Source: Anaerosalibacter bizertensis (lineage in GTDB: Bacteria > Bacillota > Clostridia > Tissierellales > Sporanaerobacteraceae). Taken from it: a DNA stretch of 35,692 nucleotides. The stretch lies in NCBI RefSeq assembly GCF_009696605.1, contig NZ_VULR01000020.1, forward strand, positions 1-35,692. The letters are read 5' to 3'. This document shows positions 25,661 through 32,757 of this stretch, piece by piece. How positions within the stretch are numbered: position 1 is the stretch's first letter; each line of letters begins with the position of its first letter. A program made the translations under genes and the position numbers. The notes under the pieces are model-generated. The model worked only from the letters and a program-made list of their open reading frames with translations. It ran no database searches and was not told where the DNA came from.

Positions 25661-25691
25661 TATTTAGGGCTATCGCAATTTTAACTGTATT

Positions 25692-25765
25692 GCGGGTGTA
25701 GCTCAGTGGTAGAGCACTGGCTTCCCAAGCCAGCTACGAGGGTTCGATTCCCTTCACCCGCTCCA
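25692..25765 (+). tRNA. tRNA-Gly(CCC)
   Basis: Acceptor GCGGGTG/CACCCGC, anticodon stem CTGGC/GCCAG with loop TTCCCAA (anticodon CCC, decoding GGG), T-loop TTCGATT, and encoded CCA. Confidence 0.95.
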
Positions 25766-25777
25766 AAAAAGTATAAC

Positions 25778-25854
25778 GCACCTATAGCTCAGTTGGATAG
25801 AGCAACGGACTTCTAATCCGTGTGCCGGGGGTTCGAATCCTCCTAGGTGCACCA
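25778..25854 (+). tRNA. tRNA-Arg(TCT)
   Basis: Acceptor GCACCTA/TAGGTGC, anticodon stem ACGGA/TCCGT with loop CTTCTAA (anticodon TCT, decoding AGA/AGG, the favoured Arg codons here), and encoded CCA. Confidence 0.95.
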
Positions 25855-25876
25855 GGATGAACAAATTAAATACTAT

Positions 25877-25954
25877 GGTGGGTATGGCCTAGTTGGTTAG
25901 GGCGCCAGATTGTGGCTCTGGAGGTCGTGGGTTCGAATCCCACTATCCACCCCA
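25877..25954 (+). tRNA. tRNA-His(GTG)
   Basis: Anticodon stem CCAGA/TCTGG with loop TTGTGGC (anticodon GTG). The extra G-1 (25877) opposite discriminator C (25951) is the histidine identity pair. CCA is encoded. Confidence 0.95.
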
Positions 25955-25958
25955 TTTT

Positions 25959-26034
25959 GACCCATTAGCTCAGTTGGCAGAGCACCTGACTTTTAATCAG
26001 GGAGTCCGGCGTTCGAGTCGCCGATGGGTCACCA
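25959..26034 (+). tRNA. tRNA-Lys(TTT)
   Basis: Acceptor GACCCAT/ATGGGTC, anticodon stem CCTGA/TCAGG with loop CTTTTAA (anticodon TTT), and encoded CCA. Only 4 nt separate it from tRNA-His. Confidence 0.95.
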
Positions 26035-26037
26035 CTT

Positions 26038-26121
26038 GCGGGAGTGGCGGAACTGGCAGACGCGCTAGACTTAGGATCTAGTGTCATTGACGTGGGGGTT
26101 CAAGTCCTCTCTCCCGCACCA
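26038..26121 (+). tRNA. tRNA-Leu(TAG)
   Basis: Acceptor GCGGGAG/CTCCCGC, anticodon stem CTAGA/TCTAG with loop CTTAGGA (anticodon TAG), a long class II variable arm and encoded CCA. It is the last tRNA of the cluster. Confidence 0.95.
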
Positions 26122-26124
26122 GAT

Positions 26125-26149
26125 AAAATTGGCGAAAGCCAATTTTTTT
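26125..26149 (+). terminator. Terminator of the tRNA cluster
   Basis: The stem AAATTGGC/GCCAATTT is closed by a GAAA tetraloop and followed by TTTTA. Confidence 0.85.
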
Positions 26150-26180
26150 ATTTATAAAAAACCAGGAGGAAAATTATGGG

Positions 26181-26981
26181 ATGAGTACAAAGACATATAT
26201 CTTGTTAACCATTATAGCAATATTTTTAATATATATATCTATTCAAATTAAATATTTTAAAATTAATAAAGTAATATTAAATAATGATGAAATATCTAAT
26301 GATTTAAATATAGTCCAAATAACAGATTTTCATAATAATAAACTTATAAATAAGAATAGATTAATTGAAGAAATAAAGAATATAGACCCAGATGTAATCT
26401 TTTTAACAGGCGATATAATAGATGCTAAAACAAAAGATTTTAGTTATTCATTGAATATCGTAAAAGATTTAATGGATATTACAGAAAAAATATATTTTGT
26501 ATGGGGAAATCATGAGCTTAGAAATACTAAAGGAGAAGAATTTGTAGGAGAATTAAAAAACATAGGAGTTATTGTATTAGACGATGAAAATATAAAGTGC
26601 CAAATAGCTAATAATAAAATAAATATTATTGGACTTAATTTTTTTATAGATGAGAAAGATTATAATAAAGCTATAAAAGGAATAGATGAGAAAGATTATA
26701 ATATAATTCTTTCCCATTCTCCAAATAGGCCTTTAAGATATTTAAATGGAAAAGAAGATTTAATACTTTCTGGTCATACCCATGGTGGTCAAGTAAGATT
26801 ACCAATAATAGGAGCAGTAATAGCTCCAGGTCAAGGATATTTTCCTAAATATGACAAAGGGTTGTTTGAACTGGAAAATTCCATATTATATATAGATAGT
26901 GGTTTAGGAAATAGTGTATTCCCTATTCGATTTTTAAATAGGGTGCAAATAAGTAATATCATGATAAAAAAGTTTTTATAA
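26181..26981 (+). CDS. Membrane-anchored YkuE-like metallophosphoesterase
   Basis: The protein has 266 aa. One N-terminal membrane helix (about 5-22) is followed by a calcineurin-like phosphoesterase domain: D49 and H51 in ITDFHNN, D78 in LTGDIID, GNHE near residue 110, SHSP, and GHTHGGQ. The family includes UDP-2,3-diacylglucosamine-type hydrolases and YkuE. The substrate here is unknown, and the fold probably faces one side of the membrane close to lipids. The ATG at 26181 lies 11 nt after AGGAGG. A closer ATG at 26176 starts a two-codon ORF (ATG GGA TGA) that overlaps it. A 12-residue segment is duplicated (IDEKDYN-KAIKG-IDEKDYN). Confidence 0.88.
   Translation: MSTKTYILLTIIAIFLIYISIQIKYFKINKVILNNDEISNDLNIVQITDFHNNKLINKNRLIEEIKNIDPDVIFLTGDIIDAKTKDFSYSLNIVKDLMDITEKIYFVWGNHELRNTKGEEFVGELKNIGVIVLDDENIKCQIANNKINIIGLNFFIDEKDYNKAIKGIDEKDYNIILSHSPNRPLRYLNGKEDLILSGHTHGGQVRLPIIGAVIAPGQGYFPKYDKGLFELENSILYIDSGLGNSVFPIRFLNRVQISNIMIKKFL
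26646..26702 (+). repeat. 21-bp direct repeat with 36-bp period inside the phosphoesterase gene
   Basis: Copies at 26646-26666 and 26682-26702 are identical over 21 bp and in frame, encoding IDEKDYN twice, 12 residues apart. This indicates a short in-frame tandem duplication. Confidence 0.8.
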
Positions 26982-27005
26982 CTATATAGTTATAAAAACT
27001 TTTTT
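26966..27005. terminator. 40-nt perfect palindrome, bidirectional terminator
   Basis: Twenty bases on each side of 26985/26986 are perfectly complementary. The outer arms are A6 and T6 runs, giving T-tracts on both strands. The stop codon of the phosphoesterase lies within the left arm. Confidence 0.8.
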
Positions 27006-27200
27006 ATTCAAACAACACAAATAATGGAAAAAGCTATTTACAATTCCATTTTTTGTGTTATTATAATAATAACAGTATATATTTTTCATAATTATTTTAT
27101 CCCCAAATAAGGAACAGGCATAAAAAGGAATAGAGATCTACAATTACAATATCCTAAATTAATAGAAAATTTAGAATATATATTATTAGGGGGAATTAAA

Positions 27201-28367
27201 ATGAAAAAAGCTTTATCAATACTGTTAAGTTTGTTAATATGTTTAGGAACTATTGGATTTCAAGGAGAGGCAGCCTTAGAAGACATAAGTTTAGCAAAAG
27301 AAGAATATTTAGTACAGTTTGATATTCCAGGCATAGAAAATCTACCTAAAGCTAGTATTGTAGCCAAAGAAAAAAGTATTTTAAATTCTATAAATATACA
27401 AGAAAAAGATATTTTAGAAACCTACGATTTACTTCCAATTTATTGTTTAAAACTAGATGAGAAACAAGTAGAAGCTCTTAAAAAAGACTCTAATATAAAA
27501 AATATTGAACCTAATATTGAGTTTAAAGCCTCAGCCCAAACAATACCATGGGGAATAAGTAGAGTTCAAGCTATAGATGCTCATAGATACAATTATACTG
27601 GAAAAGGTGTTAAAGTTGCAGTACTTGATTCAGGAATTGATAGTAGACATAATGATTTAAATGTTAGAGGTGGATATTCAGTATTTAATGATAGTCCTTA
27701 TAGCGATGGAAATGGACATGGTACCCATGTTGCAGGTACAATAGCTGCTCTTGATAATTCAATAGGTGTCAAAGGTGTAGCATATAATGTGGAGTTATAC
27801 GCAGTAAAAGTATTGAATAGTTATGGCTCAGGTTCTCTTTCTGGAATTGCTAAAGGTATAGAATGGTCTATAAAAAACAATATGGATATTCTAAATATGA
27901 GTTTAGGAACTTCTACTCATTCATCAATATTAAAAGATTGGTGTGACCTTGCATATGATTCAGGTCTTCTAGTAGTAGCAGCTGCAGGTAATAGCGGTAA
28001 TGCAGCAGGAATTGGAGATACGGTAGATTATCCTGCAAGATATTCTTCAGTTGTGGCAGTGGCAGCAACAGATTCTAGTAATAAACGTGGTTCTTTTTCA
28101 GCCCATGGACCGGATATTGAAATATCGGCTCCAGGAGTAGATGTTTATAGCACTTATCCAAGCAATAGATATACAACTATGAGTGGAACTTCAATGGCTT
28201 GTCCACATGTAGTTGGTTCTGCTGCATTAGTCTGGGGAGCAAATCCAAAATTAAGTAATGTTCAGGTTCGTGAAAGTTTAGTTAGAACTGCTAGAGGATT
28301 GGGAAATACAAATCATTACGGCTCAGGGTTAGTCCAAGCCCTTGATGCAATTAATTATTATAGGTAG
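27201..28367 (+). CDS. Secreted subtilisin-like serine protease (S8)
   Basis: The protein has 388 aa with AGGGGGAA before the ATG. A signal peptide (about 1-25, ending near FQGEAA) is followed by an I9-type propeptide (about 35-110, EYLVQFDIPG ... IKNIEPNIEF), an intramolecular chaperone and inhibitor. The catalytic domain has Asp143 (VAVLDSGID), His176 (GHGTHVAGT), oxyanion Asn264 (AAGNSG) and Ser331 (GTSMACPHV). It is predicted to be exported and auto-activated, degrading proteins to peptides that the Opp system could import. A 17-bp stem terminator follows. Confidence 0.95.
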   Translation: MKKALSILLSLLICLGTIGFQGEAALEDISLAKEEYLVQFDIPGIENLPKASIVAKEKSILNSINIQEKDILETYDLLPIYCLKLDEKQVEALKKDSNIKNIEPNIEFKASAQTIPWGISRVQAIDAHRYNYTGKGVKVAVLDSGIDSRHNDLNVRGGYSVFNDSPYSDGNGHGTHVAGTIAALDNSIGVKGVAYNVELYAVKVLNSYGSGSLSGIAKGIEWSIKNNMDILNMSLGTSTHSSILKDWCDLAYDSGLLVVAAAGNSGNAAGIGDTVDYPARYSSVVAVAATDSSNKRGSFSAHGPDIEISAPGVDVYSTYPSNRYTTMSGTSMACPHVVGSAALVWGANPKLSNVQVRESLVRTARGLGNTNHYGSGLVQALDAINYYR

Positions 28368-28423
28368 TATAAAGTAAATAAAGCCTGTTCCTATATCATT
28401 GTAGACTAATTTGACTAAAGGGG

Positions 28424-28460
28424 AAAAATCCTAGATTATCTTTGATAATCTAGGATTTTT
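28424..28460 (+). terminator. Terminator after the subtilisin gene
   Basis: A 17-bp perfect stem (28424-28440 with 28444-28460), a TTT loop and a T-rich 3' arm. Confidence 0.85.
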
Positions 28461-28527
28461 ATATTTTATTTAATTTTAAAATAATATATAATATAATTAT
28501 ATTATTATTTTATATGGAGATGATTGC

Positions 28528-28698
28528 ATGTTAATCAAAATAAATTATGATAGATGTAAAAGTTGTGAAAAATGTGTTGAAGTATGTCCGATTGGTATAA
28601 TAGAAATGATGGATATTCCTCGAATAGATGAAACAAGATGTATAAAATGTAAGACCTGTGTGGCAATTTGTCCTTTCAAGGCTATAGAGATTAAATAA
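28528..28698 (+). CDS. 56-aa 2[4Fe-4S] ferredoxin-like protein
   Basis: The ATG at 28528 lies behind GGAGATGA. Two cluster motifs are complete: C-x2-C-x2-C-x3-C-P (CKSCEKCVEVCP) and C-x2-C-x2-C-x3-C-P (CIKCKTCVAICP). It is a small bacterial-type electron carrier with two [4Fe-4S] clusters, or a stand-alone domain. The N-terminal MLIKINYDRC is typical of 4Fe-4S binding domain proteins. The redox partner is not evident from neighbours. Confidence 0.88.
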   Translation: MLIKINYDRCKSCEKCVEVCPIGIIEMMDIPRIDETRCIKCKTCVAICPFKAIEIK

Positions 28699-28751
28699 AT
28701 TGAATTTGACTATATATCTATTTATATTTATAATAAGAGAGTAGAAAGTAT

Positions 28752-28828
28752 GCACCCTTAGCTCAATTGGATAGAGTAGCTGACTTCGAATCAGTCGGTT
28801 GGGGGTTCGAGTCCCTCAGGGTGTGCCA
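28752..28828 (+). tRNA. tRNA-Arg(TCG), likely attachment site
   Basis: Acceptor GCACCCT/AGGGTGT (first pair G-T), anticodon stem GCTGA/TCAGT with loop CTTCGAA (anticodon TCG), T-loop TTCGAGT and encoded CCA. It is isolated from the main tRNA cluster. The integrase gene ends 117 nt downstream, which marks the 3' end of this tRNA as the probable attB/attL of the phage-like element. Confidence 0.92.
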
Positions 28829-28836
28829 TGTTGAAG

Positions 28837-28868
28837 CCTTGCAATCTTAATGGTTGCAGGGTTTTTAT
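28837..28868 (+). terminator. Terminator of tRNA-Arg
   Basis: An 8-bp stem (CCTTGCAA with TTGCAGGG, one wobble) is followed by TTTTTATTTT. It may have been brought by the element, because the tRNA's native downstream sequence would lie beyond attR. Confidence 0.6.
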
Positions 28869-28899
28869 TTTACTTAAAACTAGTTTACATAATGTGATA

Positions 28900-28921
28900 T
28901 TGGGGACATTTTGGGGACATT
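28900..28921. repeat. Tandem 11-bp repeat near att, candidate integrase arm site
   Basis: TTGGGGACATT occurs twice head to tail (28900-28910 and 28911-28921), between the tRNA and the integrase 3' end. Similar GGGGACA repeats flank integrase genes in other Firmicute phages and may be arm-type sites for the N-terminal domain of the recombinase. Confidence 0.5.
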
Positions 28922-28945
28922 TTAAGTTATTTTGTGTTTTCGTTC

Positions 28946-30097
28946 TCACTTTTTTTCACTTCCAAACATTATATCTTTCATTTTTTCTGCTGCTACTTTA
29001 TCAGCAGATTTTAAGGCATGTGAATATATGTTTAGTGTAGTAGAGGTATTTGAATGTCCTAGCCTGGCAGATAGGGCCCTTATATTTAGTCCTGCATGTA
29101 TTAACATAGTAGCTGATGTATGTCTTAATTGATGAAATGTTATTTTCTTTAATCCTTTTCTCTCTATAAATTGAGAAAACCATTTTGATGGTGTCCCAGG
29201 GTGCATAGGTTTTCCATTCCATTGGGTGAATATAAAATTATTTTGGAAGTCTCCTCCTTCCCATAACTCCCCACATTTAAGCATTTTCTCTTTTTCATTG
29301 GTTTCATGTATTTTTAAAATTCTCATAGTTGGCTCTGGTATTGATATTATTCTATTTGAATTTTCATTTTTGGGATCTTTCGTAAAGGTTCCTTCTCCTG
29401 GCAAGTATTGGTTTGATTGTTCTATTTCTATAGTGTTATTTTTAAAATCAATATGCTTCCATTGCAAACCCATTAATTCTCCTAATCTAAACCCGGATGC
29501 CATAGTTACAAGTATAGCACATACATATTTAGTAGGTTCTCCTTCTAAGGCTTTCATTAGTTTATCAATATCCTCTTCGTCATAATATTTAGCCTTTGGT
29601 TTAGTTGTTGCTGGAGGATCCACTCTCACAACAGGGTTATCATTTAATATTTGCCACTTAACAGCGTCATTAAACATCTTTCTTAATAGTCTATGGTAAT
29701 GCATTATTGAGTTATTAGAAAGCGTGCCTTCCCTTTGTAGTGCTTTGTAGAAGTCTAATATATGAATGGGTTTAATTTTATTTAGTTTCATGTGGCCAAA
29801 GAAAGGCAATATTCGTAGTTCTAACAATCTTTCATATTCATATACGGTTTTAGGTGCTAGGTTGGGCCTTGCATAATCATCTAGCCATTTATTAGCGTAT
29901 AATTTAAATGTTAATTTAGAAGGCTCTATAAAATTATCACCTTCTATTTCAGCTACAAATTTGGCTAATTCTTTTTCTGCTTGAGATTTAGTTTTACATT
30001 CTACAGTCCTTCTGTATCTTTTTCTATTTTTTCCGCTTCCTATAGATACAGTTAATCTATATTTATTCTTGCCACGCTTTTCTATAGATCCGGCCAT
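28946..30097 (-). CDS. int: Phage tyrosine recombinase/integrase
   Basis: The protein has 383 aa; minus-strand ATG at 30097 behind AAGGAGAGTGA. The N-terminal AP2-like/arm-binding domain is about 1-55 (SIEKRGKNKYRLTVSIG), the SAM-like core-binding domain about 62-165 and the catalytic domain about 172-375. Active-site residues are Arg204 (SGFRLGE), His322 and Arg325 (FHQLRHTSA), His348 (LGHSN) and nucleophile Tyr358 (LNIYSHA). It integrates and excises the element at the adjacent tRNA-Arg. Length and motifs are complete. Confidence 0.96.
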   Translation of the reverse strand: MAGSIEKRGKNKYRLTVSIGSGKNRKRYRRTVECKTKSQAEKELAKFVAEIEGDNFIEPSKLTFKLYANKWLDDYARPNLAPKTVYEYERLLELRILPFFGHMKLNKIKPIHILDFYKALQREGTLSNNSIMHYHRLLRKMFNDAVKWQILNDNPVVRVDPPATTKPKAKYYDEEDIDKLMKALEGEPTKYVCAILVTMASGFRLGELMGLQWKHIDFKNNTIEIEQSNQYLPGEGTFTKDPKNENSNRIISIPEPTMRILKIHETNEKEKMLKCGELWEGGDFQNNFIFTQWNGKPMHPGTPSKWFSQFIERKGLKKITFHQLRHTSATMLIHAGLNIRALSARLGHSNTSTTLNIYSHALKSADKVAAEKMKDIMFGSEKK

Positions 30098-30183
30098 ATT
30101 ATCACTCTCCTTATTATGCCAGTTACTTAAGTTTTACAGTAGTTTTAGATTAGAATGTTTAATCGTAAGTTCCGCTATACAGT

Positions 30184-30212
30184 TTGACAAAGTATTTCTG
30201 GCATGATATATT
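30184..30212 (+). promoter_or_regulatory. Sigma-A promoter driving the ncRNA candidate
   Basis: -35 TTGACA (30184-30189), a 17-nt spacer and -10 TATATT (30207-30212) on the plus strand, pointing away from the start of int and toward the 3' end of the SIR2 gene. No plus-strand ORF follows. Confidence 0.6.
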
Positions 30213-30218
30213 AAAAGT

Positions 30219-30295
30219 ATACATAATTAGGCGCACGATGCTGAATAGTCGCTTCTTTAAGAAGTCACGACTTTGGCTAGTTCGCCTTATTTTTA
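30219..30295 (+). ncRNA. Candidate small RNA between int and the SIR2 gene
   Basis: About 75 nt lie downstream of the plus-strand promoter. An outer stem AGGCG (30229-30233) pairs with CGCCT (30283-30287), followed by TATTTTTATTTGTTTTT. An inner stem AGTCG/CGACT (30247-30251 with 30268-30272) is topped by CTTCT/AGAAG with a 3-nt loop and a TCA bulge. The U-rich end runs over the stop codon of the convergent SIR2 gene, so the RNA could also pair with that mRNA's 3' end. No coding potential is seen. It could be a regulatory RNA of the element, an antisense of SIR2, or merely a terminator with a chance promoter. Confidence 0.5.
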
Positions 30296-31936
30296 TTTGT
30301 TTTTCATATAGTCATAAACAGCAATTAGTTTTTTAAACTCAGTACTTCCTTCTATTTTGCTCAAATTGGTGTCATTATTTTCCAAAATTTCTGTAATATA
30401 TTCTGATACTTCTGGAAGTTCAAGGTTGTAAATAGAATATATAATATATGTAAAATTTTTTTGTTGATTATTTTTTGTTGCTTTTTTTATATCAGATATG
30501 GATGTAAAATGTTTTAGATTCGGCTTACGTTCTAATTCTTTTTTCATCCAAGATGAATAAACTTCTCTTACATCCTGTTTTATAAATTTTATTTTTTTAC
30601 TTTCTAAGAATTGAATATTTTGATCATTTTTATGAAACTTATACTTGTATATTGGAAAAAAAGACCTTGCATTATTTGATTTTAATTTAGGAAAAACTTC
30701 TTTTAATAAAATTTGAGTATCTAGAATTAATAAATCATCAAATATAATGTCACGATATAACTCAGACATGCTAATACCTAAATATCCTTTTCTCATCATT
30801 CCTAACTTTTGATAAGAACCAATATAGCAAGCTAATTCGTCGCCTTTGATATTTGGGTCTTGTAATGCTGTAGCAAATATTTTATTGTTTTTTTCATTTG
30901 TGATTATAATTTCACTTACTTCTTTAAATAATTTTCTTGCTAAATCTACTCTATATTTTGGTATTATTTTATTAAATGATTTATATAGTTTGCTATAATC
31001 ATGCAAAGTAATATTAATAAAACTAAAATCGTGGGAACCAAATCTTTCGGTTTTTATATCGATATACTCACCTTCATTTTCTTTAGCTTTACTAATAAAG
31101 AAAAGTTTATTTCGTATCTTTTTTCTATGTTCAGCAGTCAAACATCTTGATATATCCTGAAAAATATTTCTGATATTCTCATCATTTAGACTATATCCAA
31201 TAAAAATTATTGGAAATTCAACAAATATTGTTAATAGTTTTGCTGCCAGATATTTGTTTGTTTGAGCTACTTTTCTATAATCTTCGTTAGTGAAAACTAT
31301 GCTATCAACCTTTGAGCAACACCCATGTATTTTATACAATTCTGAAAATTGGTAAGACATACTACCCAATAATTCTAATTGATCTTTATAGACTGTGAAA
31401 TCTGTAAATATTTTTTCTAGTAGCAAATCATAATTAGTGGTAATTATTCCTGCTATTTTAATTTTATTTTCAATTAGAGCATTAATCTCATTTTTTAACA
31501 AAAGTTTGTTATTAGTAGTATTAGCAAAATATTTACACAAATAAAATTTAAAAGGATTGATATTTTCTTCAAGAATGGTTTCTATCTCTTGCTTAGTAAA
31601 GTGATTATTTCTAAATTCATTTTTGTTGTAAAAAGTATTTTTAAAATCATTTTCAATATAGGAAGCTATTAATGAAAATAATTCATTTTTAGACTCTTTA
31701 TTTTTAGCATTTACTTCAGCTTTGTTATAATATTGCATATAAGCTAACTTAGGACTGTCTTCTAGGGGCTTAACAAGAAAAGCTAAATGTTCAAGAAGCT
31801 CATCCCAGGAAGGCGTGTTTAAGTACCTCTTACTGAAGCCACTACCAATAAATAGAAAAGGCTGCGTATTTAATGAACTCATGTACATATTTAATTGTTT
31901 TTCTATTGCTGTATGTTCAGTATGTAACCTTATCAT
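30293..31936 (-). CDS. SIR2-domain protein, probable anti-phage NADase
   Basis: The protein has 547 aa from ATG 31936, 7 nt after AGGAGG. The ATG at 31942 is only 1 nt from that site. The N-terminal SIR2-like Rossmann domain (about 24-300) has GSGFSK (31-36), PSWDELL, TTNYD (166-170), catalytic-type His204 in YKIHG, and FIGYSLND (246-252). Such SIR2 domains in defence systems degrade NAD+ when infection is sensed. Residues 330-547 show no known domain and may be the sensor or phage-recognition part. The gene starts 12 nt after immA, with its ribosome binding site touching the immA stop, so it belongs to the repressor operon and should be expressed in the lysogen. The exact defence family (DSR-, Thoeris- or Avs-like) cannot be assigned from sequence alone. 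Confidence 0.78.
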   Translation of the reverse strand: MIRLHTEHTAIEKQLNMYMSSLNTQPFLFIGSGFSKRYLNTPSWDELLEHLAFLVKPLEDSPKLAYMQYYNKAEVNAKNKESKNELFSLIASYIENDFKNTFYNKNEFRNNHFTKQEIETILEENINPFKFYLCKYFANTTNNKLLLKNEINALIENKIKIAGIITTNYDLLLEKIFTDFTVYKDQLELLGSMSYQFSELYKIHGCCSKVDSIVFTNEDYRKVAQTNKYLAAKLLTIFVEFPIIFIGYSLNDENIRNIFQDISRCLTAEHRKKIRNKLFFISKAKENEGEYIDIKTERFGSHDFSFINITLHDYSKLYKSFNKIIPKYRVDLARKLFKEVSEIIITNEKNNKIFATALQDPNIKGDELACYIGSYQKLGMMRKGYLGISMSELYRDIIFDDLLILDTQILLKEVFPKLKSNNARSFFPIYKYKFHKNDQNIQFLESKKIKFIKQDVREVYSSWMKKELERKPNLKHFTSISDIKKATKNNQQKNFTYIIYSIYNLELPEVSEYITEILENNDTNLSKIEGSTEFKKLIAVYDYMKNK

Positions 31937-31948
31937 AATCATCCTCCT

Positions 31949-32299
31949 TTATTTTCCATAAATATATCCTGCTATACATTCTGCCACCCTATCAGCTTCA
32001 CCCTCAAAATATGTATGCTGCATGTCCAAACCAATAATATACCCCATGCTAGGCAAGTCATATGTAATATGTTTAATTTCATGTATAAAAGTTTTGCATT
32101 GAGTCTCATAGTTAACGTTACCATTTAGTATTAAATGATAATTTCCTCTTCTACTAACATAAACAAATCCTAGTACATTAGAAGAAATATTACATGCTAT
32201 AGAAGTTTTAATATTGTATGCATTCATTACTTCATGAAAAGAAATACTTCCATCTATAAGCGATTTAAGTAAAGATTTATCTAAGATATCTATATTCAT
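31949..32299 (-). CDS. immA: ImmA/IrrE-type metallopeptidase
   Basis: The protein has 116 aa, minus-strand ATG at 32299 with AAAGGGGGAG upstream. The zinc motif is H73-E-I-K-H77 (FIHEIKH), with a downstream Glu in YFEGEADRVAECIAGYI, the pattern of the COG2856 family. It is shorter than typical ImmA. In ICEBs1 and many Firmicute prophages this protease cleaves the adjacent CI-type repressor to induce the element. The repressor gene lies 24 nt upstream and the SIR2 gene 12 nt downstream in the same operon. Confidence 0.85.
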   Translation of the reverse strand: MNIDILDKSLLKSLIDGSISFHEVMNAYNIKTSIACNISSNVLGFVYVSRRGNYHLILNGNVNYETQCKTFIHEIKHITYDLPSMGYIIGLDMQHTYFEGEADRVAECIAGYIYGK

Positions 32300-32323
32300 T
32301 GTAATCTCCCCCTTTGAACCGTG

Positions 32324-32722
32324 TTATTGATCTAGCATATCTTCTTCATCTTCAATAGCTTTTATTATTCTAATTATCTGCTTAATGTCTTTAGGAGATA
32401 GGTTTTTTGTTTGCTTAAATAGTAGTTGTAAATCTTCTCTTTCTTTTAATTCATTCCAAAATTCTATTAATTCTGGATCGTCTTCTACTGCATTAGATAT
32501 TTCATCAGATGGGTTTTTTATATCTGTTCTGCCAAGTAGGTAGTCGGTTGATACGTTGAAGAAATTAGCTAGTTCGTCAATGAAATCAACGTTTGGTATT
32601 CTTAGATTATTTTCATATCTTGATAAAGTTGCTTTAGTTGTTCCTAAGATTTCCGATAACTCTTCTAAAGTAATATCCTTTTCCTTTCTTAAAGCTTTCA
32701 TTCTTTCAGAAAAAGTTGCCAT
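32324..32722 (-). CDS. CI-like XRE-family phage repressor
   Basis: The protein has 132 aa, minus-strand ATG at 32722 with AAGGGGTG upstream. The N-terminal helix-turn-helix is ITLEELSEILGTTKATLSRYENNLRIPNVDFIDELANFFNVSTDYLLGR (residues 17-65). The C-terminal part is acidic and helical (EDDPELIEFWNELKERED) with no LexA-like autopeptidase, consistent with inactivation by the neighbouring ImmA. It probably binds the GTTACC repeats at 32758-32854 to hold the rightward promoter silent. Confidence 0.9.
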   Translation of the reverse strand: MATFSERMKALRKEKDITLEELSEILGTTKATLSRYENNLRIPNVDFIDELANFFNVSTDYLLGRTDIKNPSDEISNAVEDDPELIEFWNELKEREDLQLLFKQTKNLSPKDIKQIIRIIKAIEDEEDMLDQ

Positions 32723-32744
32723 TATAACACCCCTTTTTTACTTA

Positions 32745-32750
32745 ATTATA
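32745..32750 (-). promoter_or_regulatory. -10 of the leftward (repressor operon) promoter
   Basis: The minus-strand TATAAT lies 22 nt before the repressor start. The -35 region (around 32768-32773, TTTTAA) is poor and overlaps the GTTACC repeats, suggesting that bound repressor controls its own synthesis. Confidence 0.5.
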
Positions 32751-32757
32751 ATATGAA

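Noticed and set aside
25893-26081. Plus-strand 62-aa ORF across the tRNA genes
   Set aside because: It reads through tRNA-His, tRNA-Lys and part of tRNA-Leu. A spurious frame with no ribosome binding site.
27111-28393. Short inverted repeat (GGAACAGGC / GCCTGTTCC) flanking the subtilisin gene
   Set aside because: Only about 10 bp, no other hallmark of a transposable element and no target duplication visible.
28828-29132. Plus-strand ORFs opposite the integrase 3' end
   Set aside because: They are antisense to a clearly coding integrase, have no good ribosome binding site and no family resemblance.
30293-31936. Retron or reverse-transcriptase system with the adjacent ncRNA candidate
   Set aside because: No reverse-transcriptase gene with a YADD motif is in the region, so the RNA cannot be called a retron msr-msd.
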